A stretch of DNA of 64,000 nucleotides from JAFGSI01 sp041287425 (GTDB lineage: Bacteria > Chloroflexota > Anaerolineae > Anaerolineales > Villigracilaceae). Every line of letters starts with the position of its first letter. Position 1 is the first letter of the stretch. The stretch lies in NCBI GenBank assembly GCA_041287425.1, contig JBEULG010000037.1, forward strand, positions 40,250-104,249, given 5' to 3'. Below, one piece after another: positions 34,454 to 43,078 of this stretch. The position numbers and the translations under genes are program-made. The notes beneath the pieces are model-generated. The model worked only from the letters and a program-made list of their open reading frames with translations, was not told the origin of the DNA and ran no database searches.

Positions 34454-35566
34454 ATGAAAATCGAGCGCCTGAGTCTCTTTCATTTGCGCATGCCGCTTGT
34501 CGCGCCGTTCGAGACCTCTTTCGGGCGCAGTACGGAGCGGGAATGTCTGATGATCGCTGTCTGCGCCGACGGTCTGGTCGGTTACGGCGAATGCGCTGCC
34601 GACGCCAGTCCTGGCTACTCGTACGAAACGACCGGCACGGCCTGGCACGTGCTCAAAGATTTCGTCGCCCCGCTGCTGCTTGGCGAAGAGGTGCGCGACG
34701 CCCAGGATTTTCAGCGCCGGGTGCAGCCTATCAAGGGCCATTTGCTGGCCAAGGCGGGGGTCGAGATGGCGCTCTGGGACCTGATCGGCAAGCGCGAGGG
34801 CCTCTCGCTGCGCACCCTGCTGGGCGGGCAGCGGACGCGGGTGGCGGTCGGCGTTTCGGTGGGGTTGCAGGAGACGCCCGACCGGCTGGTGCAAACGGTC
34901 GAGCGTTATCTGGCCCAAGGCTACGGGCGCATCAAAATCAAAATCAAACCAGGGCGGGACGTGGAAGACGCCGCGGCCGTCCGCCGGGCGTTCCCCGACA
35001 TCCTGCTCCAGGTGGATGCCAACTCGGCTTACAGCCTCGAGACCAGCCACCGCCTGCTGCCCCTGGATGACTTGAATCTCCTGCTCATCGAGCAGCCGCT
35101 GGCCGAGGACGATTTGTGGGACCATGCCCGCCTGCAAAGGGAGTTCCGCACCCCACTTTGCCTGGATGAGAGCATCATTTCTCTGCGGCACGCCCGCCAG
35201 GCGCTGGAGATGCAGGCTTGCCGGGTCATCAACATCAAAGCCGGGCGGGTAGGCGGCTTGAGCCAGGCACTGGCCATTCATGCCCTCTGTCAGGAACAGG
35301 GGATTCCGGTCTGGTGCGGCGGAATGCTCGAGACGGGCGTGGGCCGGGCCTCCAACCTGGCCCTGGCCAGCCTGGAGAACTTCCGCCTGCCGGGGGATAT
35401 TTCGGCCTCCGAGCGCTACTATCGCCGCGATATTACCCACGAGCGTTTCGTGCTCAACCCCGACAGCACCATCGACGTCCCCGATGGCCCCGGCCTGGGC
35501 GTGACGGTGGACGAGGCCGCCCTGGCCGACTTTAGCCTGGCCCGCCTCGACCTGACGCCGATGTGA
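34454..35566 (+). CDS. Enolase-superfamily enzyme, N-succinylamino acid racemase / o-succinylbenzoate synthase type
   Basis: A 370-residue enzyme of the muconate-lactonising subgroup. The capping domain begins MKIERLSLFHLRMPLVAPFE; the barrel has the catalytic KIKIK (about 165), the metal ligands in QVDANSAY, LLIEQPL and LCLDESI, and the second catalytic lysine in INIKAGRVGG. This set matches MenC/NSAR proteins. No other menaquinone gene is nearby, so either OSBS or an amino-acid racemase function is possible. GGGGAACAAA precedes the chosen ATG. Confidence 0.88.
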   Translation: MKIERLSLFHLRMPLVAPFETSFGRSTERECLMIAVCADGLVGYGECAADASPGYSYETTGTAWHVLKDFVAPLLLGEEVRDAQDFQRRVQPIKGHLLAKAGVEMALWDLIGKREGLSLRTLLGGQRTRVAVGVSVGLQETPDRLVQTVERYLAQGYGRIKIKIKPGRDVEDAAAVRRAFPDILLQVDANSAYSLETSHRLLPLDDLNLLLIEQPLAEDDLWDHARLQREFRTPLCLDESIISLRHARQALEMQACRVINIKAGRVGGLSQALAIHALCQEQGIPVWCGGMLETGVGRASNLALASLENFRLPGDISASERYYRRDITHERFVLNPDSTIDVPDGPGLGVTVDEAALADFSLARLDLTPM

Positions 35567-35575
35567 AAGCAAACG

Positions 35576-37306
35576 ATGAGAACAAAAGGCGGCCGTCTGT
35601 TTTCTCTGGTTTTGAGCGCGGTTCTCTATGTCTCCTGCGTGCCGGCCTGGGGGTCTGGGATGACCGAGTCGCCCCCGACGGTGGACACGCCGCCAGCGAT
35701 TGCCTTGTCCTCTCCTACGCCGTTCCTGCCTGAGGGGTCACTTCCTCTGCCCACCCCAACGCCGGTTGCCTCGCCGATTCCTCCGCCGGCTTCTCCCACC
35801 CCTCTCGTATCCAACGCTCCGCTGCGGCTTTGGGTCGAGGCTGCGGTTCCGCCGACTCTGCGCGCGGCTGTCTCCGCAACCGGTCTGCCATTGGCCGCCT
35901 CCGAAGCGGACGCCACTTTGCGTTATGGATTGTACACCCCTCAGGTTTCCATCCCCGATACCTGGACGGTCTGGGTCTATGCGCTCGTGGCGCCGTTCCC
36001 GACCGTGGAGGACGGTGTCTCAGCGGCGGACTTACGCCGCGCCTGGGCCGAGGAACCGACGGGCCTGTTCGGCGGCCGGCCGCTGTTGATGGACGAATCC
36101 ACTCTGGCGGCGTTCAGCGCTCATTGGGGGCCGCCGGCAGCGGACGCTGTCCGCGTGGTGCAAAGCGCCCATTTGCTGGACGAAGCCTGGGCGGCCCGCC
36201 CCTCCTGGGCTATCATTCCCTTCGAAGACCTGGAACCGCGCTGGAAAGTCCTGACCATCGATGGCCAGTCGCCCATCCGCCGCGGCTTCAACCCGGCCAC
36301 TTACCCCCTGACGCTGACGTTTGCCCTCCAGGCCTCGCCGGGCGTCTCTGTTTCGTTTTCTCCGCCTCTCACCAATCTCGACCCTTCGAAGATGACCACC
36401 CTGGTCATGACCGGCGTCACCGCCTTGGTGCGGGCAACTGCTTACCGCATGGAGCGTTACGGCTCGCTCTACCCCGCCGCCGATATTCGGGACGATTTGC
36501 GCAGCGCCGACATCACCCATATCAGCAACGAGGTCCCCTTCGCCGAAAATTGCCCCTATCCCGACCCCGCTTCGACTTTTCTCATCTTCTGCTCGAATCC
36601 CGATTACATTGCTCTGTTGGAAGATGTCGGCGCGGACGTGATTGAGTTGACCGGAAACCATTTTCAAGATTATGGCTCGGAAGCGACGCTGATGACGCTC
36701 GATATGTACGCCGCCCGCGGTTGGTCATACTTCGGTGGCGGACGCGACCTGGCCGACTCGCAGCAGCCGGCCCTCCTGGAACACAACGGCAACCGCTTTG
36801 CCTTCATCGGCTGCAACCCCGTCGGGCCGGCCTTCGCCTGGGCGACTGACACCCGTCCGGGCGCTGCGCCGTGCGGCGATTATGGCTGGATGACCGCGGC
36901 CATCTCCCAACTGCGCGCCGACGGTTATCAGGTGATTGTGACGATGCAATATTGGGAATACTATGTCGCCGCTCCGCCGTCCAATCAGGAGCGCGATTTT
37001 GCCCGCCTGGCCCAGGCCGGGGCCGTCATCGTCAGCGGCAGCCAGTCTCACTTCCCGCAGGCGTTCGCCTTCGAAGGCGATTCCTTCGTGCACTATGGCC
37101 TGGGCAATTTATTCTTCGACCAAATGGACACGCCGGTCGCCGGGACGCGGCGCGAATTCGTTGACCGGCACGTCTTTTACAATGGCCGCCACATCAGCAC
37201 CGAAGTGCTGACCTACATGCTCGAAGATTACGCCCGGCCGCGTCCTATGACGCCCGCCGAGCGCGCCGACCTCTTGCAGGAAATTTTCCTCGCTTCGGGT
37301 TGGTGA
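35576..37306 (+). CDS. CapA-like secreted metallophosphatase-fold protein (possible lipoprotein)
   Basis: A 576-residue exported protein. The N-terminus is a signal sequence (LFSLVLSAVLYVSC) in which the cysteine at residue 21 might be a lipobox; a Pro/Thr/Ser-rich linker follows (about 30-80). The second half (about 290-555) is a CapA/PGA_cap domain: ADITHISNEVPF, ELTGNHFQDYG, FGGGRDL, VIVSGSQSHFP, GLGNLFFDQ. The usual metal-binding GD at the start of the domain reads TGVTALVR, so catalysis may be impaired. A role in extracellular polymer handling is suggested by family. Confidence 0.8.
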   Translation: MRTKGGRLFSLVLSAVLYVSCVPAWGSGMTESPPTVDTPPAIALSSPTPFLPEGSLPLPTPTPVASPIPPPASPTPLVSNAPLRLWVEAAVPPTLRAAVSATGLPLAASEADATLRYGLYTPQVSIPDTWTVWVYALVAPFPTVEDGVSAADLRRAWAEEPTGLFGGRPLLMDESTLAAFSAHWGPPAADAVRVVQSAHLLDEAWAARPSWAIIPFEDLEPRWKVLTIDGQSPIRRGFNPATYPLTLTFALQASPGVSVSFSPPLTNLDPSKMTTLVMTGVTALVRATAYRMERYGSLYPAADIRDDLRSADITHISNEVPFAENCPYPDPASTFLIFCSNPDYIALLEDVGADVIELTGNHFQDYGSEATLMTLDMYAARGWSYFGGGRDLADSQQPALLEHNGNRFAFIGCNPVGPAFAWATDTRPGAAPCGDYGWMTAAISQLRADGYQVIVTMQYWEYYVAAPPSNQERDFARLAQAGAVIVSGSQSHFPQAFAFEGDSFVHYGLGNLFFDQMDTPVAGTRREFVDRHVFYNGRHISTEVLTYMLEDYARPRPMTPAERADLLQEIFLASGW

Positions 37307-37327
37307 ACCTCATCAAGGAGGCTGAAG

Positions 37328-37960
37328 ATGTCAATCTACGATATTACCGTTCCCATCCATCCTTCCATGCCGGTCTGGCCCGGCGACCCGCAGGTGGTGC
37401 TCGAACAGGTCGCTTCGATCGATGCCGGCGCCAACGCCAATGTCTCGCATTTGAAAGCCGGCGTCCATGTCGGCACGCACGTGGACGCTCCCCATCACTT
37501 CCTCAACGACCGCCGGACGGTCGAAAGCCTGCCGTTAGAGGTGCTGACCGGCCCGGCGCTGGTCGTTCGATTGCCCGACGAGTGCCAGGTCGTCACCGCT
37601 GCCGACCTCGAAGCGGCCGCCATTCCGGCCGGGACCGAACGCCTGCTCCTGAAGACGCACAACTCGTCCTTCTGGCAGGCTTCGCGGCACGATTTCCGCC
37701 CGGATTTTGTCGGCGTGGCGGCCGATGCGGCCGAGTGGCTGGTCGGGCGCGGCGTCCGGCTGGTGGGGGTGGATTACCTTTCGGTGGCGCCCTACAAGCA
37801 GTCGGTCCCGACTCATGAAATCTTGCTGCGGGCGAGTGTGGTCATCGTCGAGGGATTGGACCTTTCCGCCGTCCCGCCGGGGAGGTACAATTTGTACTGT
37901 CTGCCTCTCAAACTGGTCGGCTCCGACGGCGCGCCGGCGCGCGCCATTCTGGTCTCTTGA
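37328..37960 (+). CDS. Cyclase family protein (kynurenine formamidase-like)
   Basis: A 210-residue metal-dependent hydrolase of the cyclase family. The signature HVGTHVDAPHHFL is present at about residue 50, with MPVWPGDPQV at the N-terminus and GVDYLSVAPYKQ downstream. Members include N-formylkynurenine formamidase and isatin hydrolase; the substrate here is unclear because no tryptophan-catabolism genes are adjacent. AAGGAGGCTGAAG precedes the ATG. Confidence 0.88.
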   Translation: MSIYDITVPIHPSMPVWPGDPQVVLEQVASIDAGANANVSHLKAGVHVGTHVDAPHHFLNDRRTVESLPLEVLTGPALVVRLPDECQVVTAADLEAAAIPAGTERLLLKTHNSSFWQASRHDFRPDFVGVAADAAEWLVGRGVRLVGVDYLSVAPYKQSVPTHEILLRASVVIVEGLDLSAVPPGRYNLYCLPLKLVGSDGAPARAILVS

Positions 37961-37977
37961 AAAGACAGGCCCTTCTT

Positions 37978-38823
37978 ATGAATACGTTTCTGCCCCCTGA
38001 TGCAGAAGACTTCCCGCCGCTCAAAGAGGAAGATATCCGGCCGCCGCGGCGTTACCTGGGCATGACGATCAAGCAGTTGGTCGTCGTGGGCGGGCTGGCG
38101 CTCCTGGCCTGCATTTTGATGGCCGTGCTGGGCTATTTGATTCTCCGCAATCTGACGGCCGGGCCTGTCAGCCCGGTCTCCTCCGGCCTGCCGACCGAGA
38201 TGCCTTCTCCCACCTTCACTGCTTCTCCCCTGCCGAGCGCCACCCCCACCGCCACGGCGACGCCCATCCCCTATGAATCTGTCCTGCCGCCCGGCTGGAA
38301 GCAGTTGCGCTATCTGACCGTCGAATTATGGGTGCCGCCCTCTTTCGTAGGCGGCGGCATGTTCGATGAGCGGGATGCAACCGTGGCGGCGATCGATGCC
38401 CTCGGCCCCGATTTCTCGGCCGTGACGCGTTCGCTCGACCGCTACCCGCCCACGACTGTCCTCCTGGCAGTTGACTCCAATCTGGGCCGCTATTTCATCA
38501 TCACCAACCTGATTGTTTTCTTCGAGCCGCTGCCCTTTTCCAACCTGGACGCCTATCCGGATTATTACCTGACGACCTATTACCAGAGCGGAACGGCGAC
38601 CCCCTTTATGCAGGAAAACCGGCGCTATGCCATCCGCGATTTGCCGGCGCGGCGCTTCATTATCACCCTCCGCCAGGGGACGATCGAGGTGGCCGAGACA
38701 GTCTACATCATCCAGGATGGCGAGACGATTTGGGCGCTGTCCTGCGTCACCAGCGCGGCCGAACTCTATGAGCGTCTGCCGGTCTTCGACCAAATCGCCC
38801 AGACCTTGCGGCTGGCGCCCTGA
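37978..38823 (+). CDS. Single-pass membrane protein with a Pro/Thr/Ser-rich linker and outer domain
   Basis: A 281-residue protein of unknown function. A short cytoplasmic segment is followed by one transmembrane helix (about 30-55), a low-complexity stretch rich in Pro, Ser and Thr (about 60-95) and an outer alpha/beta domain of about 180 residues with VELWVPPSFVGGG and, late, YIIQDGETIWALSCVTSAAE. The last part resembles PsbP/MOG1-type folds, but this is only suggestive. ATG at 37978 is preferred to an upstream TTG. It follows the cyclase gene closely. Confidence 0.7.
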   Translation: MNTFLPPDAEDFPPLKEEDIRPPRRYLGMTIKQLVVVGGLALLACILMAVLGYLILRNLTAGPVSPVSSGLPTEMPSPTFTASPLPSATPTATATPIPYESVLPPGWKQLRYLTVELWVPPSFVGGGMFDERDATVAAIDALGPDFSAVTRSLDRYPPTTVLLAVDSNLGRYFIITNLIVFFEPLPFSNLDAYPDYYLTTYYQSGTATPFMQENRRYAIRDLPARRFIITLRQGTIEVAETVYIIQDGETIWALSCVTSAAELYERLPVFDQIAQTLRLAP

Positions 38824-38834
38824 GGCGGCGCGGT

Positions 38835-39611
38835 TTACTTCGCCGGCAGGGTATAGCCTCCATCCACCACAATCACCTGGCCGCGAATCATCACTGCGGC
38901 GGGGGAACACAGAAAAGCGACGACACCGGCCACATCTTCGGGGGTGACCAGCCGCCCGGCCGGGGTGGCGGCAATGGCGCGAGGAATGAGGCCGTCTTCT
39001 TTCAACGCCTCGAAATGTTGCAAGGCCTCGGTCTCAATCAGGCCGGGGGCAACGGCATTGACGACGATGTTCTTCGGCGCCAGTTCCACGGCCAGGTAGC
39101 GGGTGAGCGCCTCCAGGGCGGCTTTGCTCGCCCCCACCACCACGTAATCGGGCAGGACGCGGTTCGCTCCGGGGCTGGAGATGCTGACGATGTATCCGCC
39201 GCCGCGTTTTTCCATCAGCGGCGCGGCGCGCTGGGCCGCGAAGAGCAGGGCGCGGGCGTTGATGTTCAGCGTCCAGTCCCAGCCTTTCGGCTTCTGTTCC
39301 AGGGCTGGCCGATTGTAGCCCGAGGCGGCGTTGTGGACGAGGATATCCAGCCCTCCAAAGTGAGTCTCGATTGCGTCGAACAGGTGATCGAGTTCGTCCA
39401 ATTCGCCCACGTTGGCCTTGACCAGCAGGGCGCGGCGGCCAAGGGCCTCGATTGCCGCAACCGTCTCCTCAGCCGGTTGGCGGTTGCGGAAGAAGTTGAC
39501 GATGACATCCGCGCCCAGGCGCGCCAGGTGCAGGGCGATGGCGCGCCCGACGCCGCGCCCCGAGCCGGTGACGAGCACAATTTTATCTTGGAAGGGAAGG
39601 GAAGTTGGCAT
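38835..39611 (-). CDS. fabL: Enoyl-ACP reductase III (FabL-type)
   Basis: A 258-residue short-chain dehydrogenase that reduces enoyl-ACP with NADPH in fatty-acid synthesis. It has the FabL form of the cofactor motif (VTGSGRGVGRAIALHL), HNAASGYNRP, WDWTLNINARALLF and, decisively, a Y-x6-K active site (YVVVGASKAALEALTRYLAV) instead of the common SDR Y-x3-K. The match to Bacillus FabL as I recall it is extensive. CCAAAGGAGAAAGCC precedes the ATG, and TATAAT lies upstream at about 39636. Confidence 0.88.
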   Translation of the reverse strand: MPTSLPFQDKIVLVTGSGRGVGRAIALHLARLGADVIVNFFRNRQPAEETVAAIEALGRRALLVKANVGELDELDHLFDAIETHFGGLDILVHNAASGYNRPALEQKPKGWDWTLNINARALLFAAQRAAPLMEKRGGGYIVSISSPGANRVLPDYVVVGASKAALEALTRYLAVELAPKNIVVNAVAPGLIETEALQHFEALKEDGLIPRAIAATPAGRLVTPEDVAGVVAFLCSPAAVMIRGQVIVVDGGYTLPAK

Positions 39612-39832
39612 GGCTTTCTCCTTTGGCGCGTGGAATTATACCGCCTGCGTAACTACCTACTAACGCAAAAGCAAGCGGGAACTGTGTGGAGAAATCTTTC
39701 CCCGCCGGTTGTCCAAAGCGACTTTTCCCGAAGGGGGACGCGGTGAAAAGGTCAAGACTTCAGATGCCGGAGACTCGCAGCGAAGAGAAATGACGCTCTG
39801 CTGGTCGCGGCCTGCGCCGAAGTCCTAAAAAT

Positions 39833-39863
39833 GCTCTGTTGCAAGGAGTCAAAATCTCATTTC
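39833..39863. repeat. 31-bp exact inverted copy of the MITE-like element end
   Basis: This stretch is the exact reverse complement of 3661-3691, the right end of the element near 3.6 kb. Only this end is recognisable, so it is a remnant or a second element whose other end has diverged. It lies directly before the stop codon of the P-loop kinase gene. The rest of the 39612-39867 gap shows no gene. Confidence 0.75.
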
Positions 39864-39867
39864 TAAC

Positions 39868-40416
39868 CTACAGCGTTTCGAACCAGGCTTCCATCTCGCC
39901 GGGCTTTTTGAAGTGCAATACTTTTAGGTGGGCGTATTCCGGCCGCGCAAAAAGAGCCGGATATTCCCGCTTGCGCCGCCAGTAGGTTTTGAACAGCCAC
40001 TTGACCAGCGAGTCATCTGACCAGAATTTGAAGTGCACCCACAGGGGTTCGTAATTCGTCCCCCAGAGCAGTTCCTTCCTCCGCCAGCGCAGCCAGATGC
40101 GGCCCAGCAGCCGCCCCAGAATGAGCAGAAAGGGATAATCCAGCCAGATGACCGCCTCGGCGCGCGGCCAGACGATGTCGCGCACGACGCGGTAATTGCC
40201 GGCCAGCGCCCAGCCCAGGCTCCGCGTGGCCGCCTCGACTTTGGCGCGAAACTCCTCCTCGGCGGAGCCGACCCAACCCGGTTTCCAGTAGAGGGCGTCC
40301 AGTTCGATGTAGTCCAGGCCGAGCCGCTGCGCTAGGTTCTCGGCCAGCGTGGACTTGCCGCAGCCGGTCGCGCCGACCACCACAACGCGGCGGTAGGGAA
40401 AGGAAAAATCGTCCAT
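39868..40416 (-). CDS. P-loop kinase-like protein (topology-modulation/adenylate kinase-like)
   Basis: A 182-residue NTPase. The P-loop is VVVVGATGCGKSTLAENLA near residue 12, followed by ELDALYWKPGW and DYPF, as in FlaR/topology-modulation-type kinases related to adenylate kinase. The C-terminal half is Arg/Trp-rich. Substrate unknown. A TATAAT box reading toward the gene lies 11 bases before the ATG and is shared with the divergent aminotransferase gene. Confidence 0.82.
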   Translation of the reverse strand: MDDFSFPYRRVVVVGATGCGKSTLAENLAQRLGLDYIELDALYWKPGWVGSAEEEFRAKVEAATRSLGWALAGNYRVVRDIVWPRAEAVIWLDYPFLLILGRLLGRIWLRWRRKELLWGTNYEPLWVHFKFWSDDSLVKWLFKTYWRRKREYPALFARPEYAHLKVLHFKKPGEMEAWFETL

Positions 40417-40427
40417 GATTGCACTGG

Positions 40428-40435
40428 ATTATAAT
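40428..40435. promoter_or_regulatory. Palindromic bidirectional -10 element
   Basis: ATTATAAT is its own reverse complement, so it gives TATAAT on both strands (40430-40435 plus, 40433-40428 minus). It lies between two divergent genes with a short leader on each side. No strong -35 is found on either strand. Confidence 0.5.
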
Positions 40436-40443
40436 TCCACCGT

Positions 40444-40485
40444 CAATCGTAAGTTGTCAATCGTCAATCGTAAATCGAAAATTCA
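40444..40485. repeat. Heptanucleotide repeat tract before the class III aminotransferase
   Basis: Six consecutive 7-base units: CAATCGT, AAGTTGT, CAATCGT, CAATCGT, AAATCGA, AAATTCA. The tract ends 11 bases before the start codon, close to the ribosome-binding site. Other 7-base tracts occur in the his operon. Confidence 0.7.
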
Positions 40486-40496
40486 ACGAGGCTCCC

Positions 40497-41852
40497 ATGT
40501 TCGACCTTCCTGATGACCAAATCCTCCCCCTTTCCAAACAGCACGTCTTCTGGACCTGGTCGGCCCAGGCCAAAGTGAACCCCATCGCGGTGATGCGCGC
40601 CGAGGGTGTCTATTTCTGGGACGCGGAGGGCAAACGCTACCTGGATTTCAACTCGATGACCATGTGCGTCAACATCGGCCACGGCAACCAGACCGTCATC
40701 CGCGCCATGCAGGAGCAGGCCGCCGCGCTGCCCTACGCCGCCCCCGGCATGGCGACCAAAATCCGCGCCCTGGCCAGCAAAGCCGTCGCCGAGGTGACCC
40801 CCGGCGGCAAGTTGAGCAAGATTCTCTTCACCCTCGGCGGGGCAGACGCCAATGAGAACGCCATTAAACTGGCGCGCGGCTACACGGGCAAATTCAAGAT
40901 TCTCACCCGCTACCGCTCCTATCACGGCGCGACCGCCGGGGCGATGGCCCTCACCGGCGATCCGCGCCGCACCGCCTGGGAGCCGGGGCTGATGCCCGGC
41001 GTGGTCCACTTCCTCGACCCGTACCGCTACCGCTCCACCTTCCACCGCACCAACCCGGATATTTCCGAAGCGGAATTTTGCCAGGATTACCTCAATCACC
41101 TCGAGGAAATCATCCAGTACGAAGGCCCGCAGACGATTGCGGCGGTTCTGCTCGAATCGGTCACCGGCACGAACGGCGTCATCATCCCGCCGGAAGGCTA
41201 TTTGCAGGGCGTGCGCGCTCTGTGCGACAAGTACGGGATGGTGATGATTGCCGACGAGGTCATGTCCGGCTTTGGCCGCACCGGCAAATGGTTCGCGGTG
41301 GATAACTGGAACGTCGTCCCCGACATCATCACCATGGCCAAGGGGCTGACCTCGGCCTACGCGCCGCTGGGGGCGGTGGCGATGAAGCCGGAGATTGCCG
41401 CCGCCTTCGATGAGCGCGTCTACGAGGCCGGGCTGACCTACACCTCGCACCCGGTCTCGCTGGCCGCGGCGGTGGCCAACATCCAGGTCATGCGGGAGGA
41501 GCGGCTGGTCGAGCACGCGGCAGGCATGGGGTCGGTGTTGAACCGGATGCTGAAAGACCTGGGGGAGGCGCATCCCTCGGTCGGCGAGGTGCGCAATATC
41601 GGGCTGTTCGGTGTCATCGAGTTGGTGAAGGATCGCAAAACAAAAGAGCCGCTGGCGCCCTGGAACAGTACCAGCCCGGAGATGACCGCCTTCCGCACGT
41701 TCTGTCTTGAGAACGGCCTGTTCCTCTACACCCACTGGCACACGGCGCTCATCATCCCGCCGCTGATCATCACCGAGGCGCAGTTGCAGGAGGGGATGGA
41801 CGTGCTGGATCGGGCGCTGGAGATTACCGACCGGGCGGTCGCTGGCGGCTAG
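40497..41852 (+). CDS. Class III PLP aminotransferase (omega-amino acid/taurine:pyruvate-like)
   Basis: A 451-residue aminotransferase. N-terminal VYFWDAEGKRYLDFNSMTMC, the AIKLARGYTGKFKILTRYRS segment, the aspartate in VMIADEVMSGFGRTGKW and the Schiff-base lysine in ITMAKGLTSAYAPLGAV are present. The family moves omega-amino groups from taurine, beta-alanine, GABA or related compounds. No catabolic partner gene is adjacent, so the substrate is open. ACGAGGCTCCC precedes the ATG. Confidence 0.9.
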   Translation: MFDLPDDQILPLSKQHVFWTWSAQAKVNPIAVMRAEGVYFWDAEGKRYLDFNSMTMCVNIGHGNQTVIRAMQEQAAALPYAAPGMATKIRALASKAVAEVTPGGKLSKILFTLGGADANENAIKLARGYTGKFKILTRYRSYHGATAGAMALTGDPRRTAWEPGLMPGVVHFLDPYRYRSTFHRTNPDISEAEFCQDYLNHLEEIIQYEGPQTIAAVLLESVTGTNGVIIPPEGYLQGVRALCDKYGMVMIADEVMSGFGRTGKWFAVDNWNVVPDIITMAKGLTSAYAPLGAVAMKPEIAAAFDERVYEAGLTYTSHPVSLAAAVANIQVMREERLVEHAAGMGSVLNRMLKDLGEAHPSVGEVRNIGLFGVIELVKDRKTKEPLAPWNSTSPEMTAFRTFCLENGLFLYTHWHTALIIPPLIITEAQLQEGMDVLDRALEITDRAVAGG

Positions 41853-41874
41853 GCAGTGGCGGTTTGTTCCGGCT

Positions 41875-42228
41875 TCAGAGTTGGTTGGCTTTGTGAATCG
41901 ACCAGGCGGCCTCGATGAAAATCAGGCCGCTGACGGCCATAGGGGCGCACATCAGAATCAGCGCCGGCAGCGCATCTTGCAGGTAATAGAAGACCAGCAG
42001 GTAGTACATGGCCAGGATGACGCCCAGCAGCGCCAGTAGGATGCCGGCCAACAGGGGACGTCGCCAGCCCGACCAGGCCAGCGCGGCGGCCAGGACGACA
42101 GGCGTCAGCACCGAAAAAGCATTGGTATTGCCCGAGGCAATTTGCGCGCTGCCTCTGACAATCCAATACAGGCACATCAGCCCCACGATGAGGCTGGCAA
42201 CGATTTTCAGCCCGTTGGCGAATTTCAT
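41875..42228 (-). CDS. Small four-helix membrane protein
   Basis: A 117-residue protein with about four hydrophobic helices (MKFANGLKIVASLIVGLMCL, then helices near 38, 55-85 and 95-110) and very short loops. I do not recognise a family. CAGGAGGAACGCTC precedes the chosen ATG. It lies 22 bases past the end of the convergent aminotransferase gene. Confidence 0.65.
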   Translation of the reverse strand: MKFANGLKIVASLIVGLMCLYWIVRGSAQIASGNTNAFSVLTPVVLAAALAWSGWRRPLLAGILLALLGVILAMYYLLVFYYLQDALPALILMCAPMAVSGLIFIEAAWSIHKANQL

Positions 42229-42343
42229 GAGCGTTCCTCCTGAGGCTTGGATGACGTTTCGTTCCAAATTCTACCATGCCGCGATTTGCTTGCGGCGAAA
42301 AGATGGCGACGCGTTTGCAAACCCGCCGGCAGGAAATATGATG

Positions 42344-42349
42344 TATAAT
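42344..42349 (+). promoter_or_regulatory. -10 box (TATAAT) eight bases before the next start
   Basis: A perfect TATAAT lies eight bases before the ATG at 42358 and no Shine-Dalgarno is visible, which suggests a leaderless transcript. No good -35 was seen. Confidence 0.5.
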
Positions 42350-42357
42350 TCGACCCG

Positions 42358-42723
42358 ATGAAGTCGCACTGGATCGAACACAAAGGCAAGCGCATCTTTT
42401 TCGCCGATTACTCCGGCTTTGGGACCGATTCCGAGGCGCTCAGGCAGGAGGTCGAGGCGGCGGTAGCCGTGATTGTGGCCGAGCCGCCCAAATCTGTGCG
42501 GGTGCTCAGCAGCCTGGAAGGTACAATCGAATCGACCACCAACATGCGCGTCATCCGCCAGATTGTGCCGCGCGCTAACCGTTCGGTCATCAAACGCGCC
42601 CTGCTGGGGCTTTCGGGGTCAAGGCGCTTCTTGTTGACTCTTTTCGCCAATGTGTTCGGCGATACCCGCGTGGCCGCCTTCGATAGCCAGGCAGAAGCCC
42701 TGGAGTGGCTGGTAGAGGACTGA
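42358..42723 (+). CDS. Small soluble alpha/beta protein, STAS-like
   Basis: A 121-residue protein of unknown function. It starts MKSHWIEHKGKRIFFADYSG, and the alternation of strands and helices with FADYSG, VRVLSSLEG and VAAFDSQAEALEWLVED resembles the STAS/SpoIIAA-like fold, but no diagnostic phosphorylation serine can be identified. The gene is probably leaderless and ends just before a bidirectional terminator. Confidence 0.6.
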   Translation: MKSHWIEHKGKRIFFADYSGFGTDSEALRQEVEAAVAVIVAEPPKSVRVLSSLEGTIESTTNMRVIRQIVPRANRSVIKRALLGLSGSRRFLLTLFANVFGDTRVAAFDSQAEALEWLVED

Positions 42724-42747
42724 AACAACCGGAAATGCAAAGGCAAG

Positions 42748-42777
42748 GAAGAAGCCTCCCGGCTGGGAGGCTTCTTC
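42748..42777. terminator. Hairpin between convergent genes
   Basis: A 13-bp perfect stem (GAAGAAGCCTCCC with GGGAGGCTTCTTC) closes a GGCT loop. It lies between the ends of a plus-strand gene and a minus-strand small protein gene, so it probably serves both. T-content after the stem is modest on the plus strand (TTG). Confidence 0.75.
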
Positions 42778-42797
42778 TTGAGTAGGATGTCAGCGGG

Positions 42798-42947
42798 TTA
42801 TTTCTTCTGGATGAGCAGAAGGACGCCGGCCAGGATGGCCAGGATGCCGAGGATGTAATTCCCGAAGGGAATGTTCGGGATGAACGCCAGCACGCCGGCG
42901 ACAATCAGGTAAATGGCAAGGATGAGAGTAGGCAGGTTCTTCTTCAT
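42798..42947 (-). CDS. 49-residue small membrane protein
   Basis: A short ORF with strong support: AAAAAAGGAGAAAAAACG precedes the ATG, and the protein has a Lys-rich N-terminus (MKKN), two hydrophobic segments (LPTLILAIYLIVAGVLAFI and YILGILAILAGVLLLI) split by PNIPFGN, and a basic end (QKK). This is the profile of a small two-helix membrane protein; such proteins often modulate larger complexes. Function unknown. It is divergent from the ABC exporter genes. Confidence 0.75.
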   Translation of the reverse strand: MKKNLPTLILAIYLIVAGVLAFIPNIPFGNYILGILAILAGVLLLIQKK

Positions 42948-43046
42948 CGTTTTTTCTCCTTTTTTCCAGGAATGGACTCATGATTTATAACCCGCTTGTC
43001 TGCTTCTGGTTCTGCGAATCGAAGAGCGGCGTGGTAAAATGAATGC

Positions 43047-43074
43047 CTCCCGCCGCACGCCGGGAGTCTTTTTT
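43047..43074 (+). terminator. Terminator-like hairpin overlapping the ABC exporter start region
   Basis: CTCCCG and CGGGAG form a 6-bp stem with an 8-base loop followed by TCTTTTTT, ending five bases before the ATG at 43079. The only Shine-Dalgarno candidate (GGGAG) lies in the 3' arm. It might attenuate the exporter operon, or it could be coding if translation begins at the in-frame ATG at 43043. Confidence 0.4.
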
Positions 43075-43078
43075 GACC

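Noticed and set aside
42790..42981. A 63-residue His/Pro/Arg-rich minus-strand frame
   Set aside because: It overlaps in another frame the better-supported 49-residue membrane protein, which has an AAGGAG site and a coherent hydrophobic profile.
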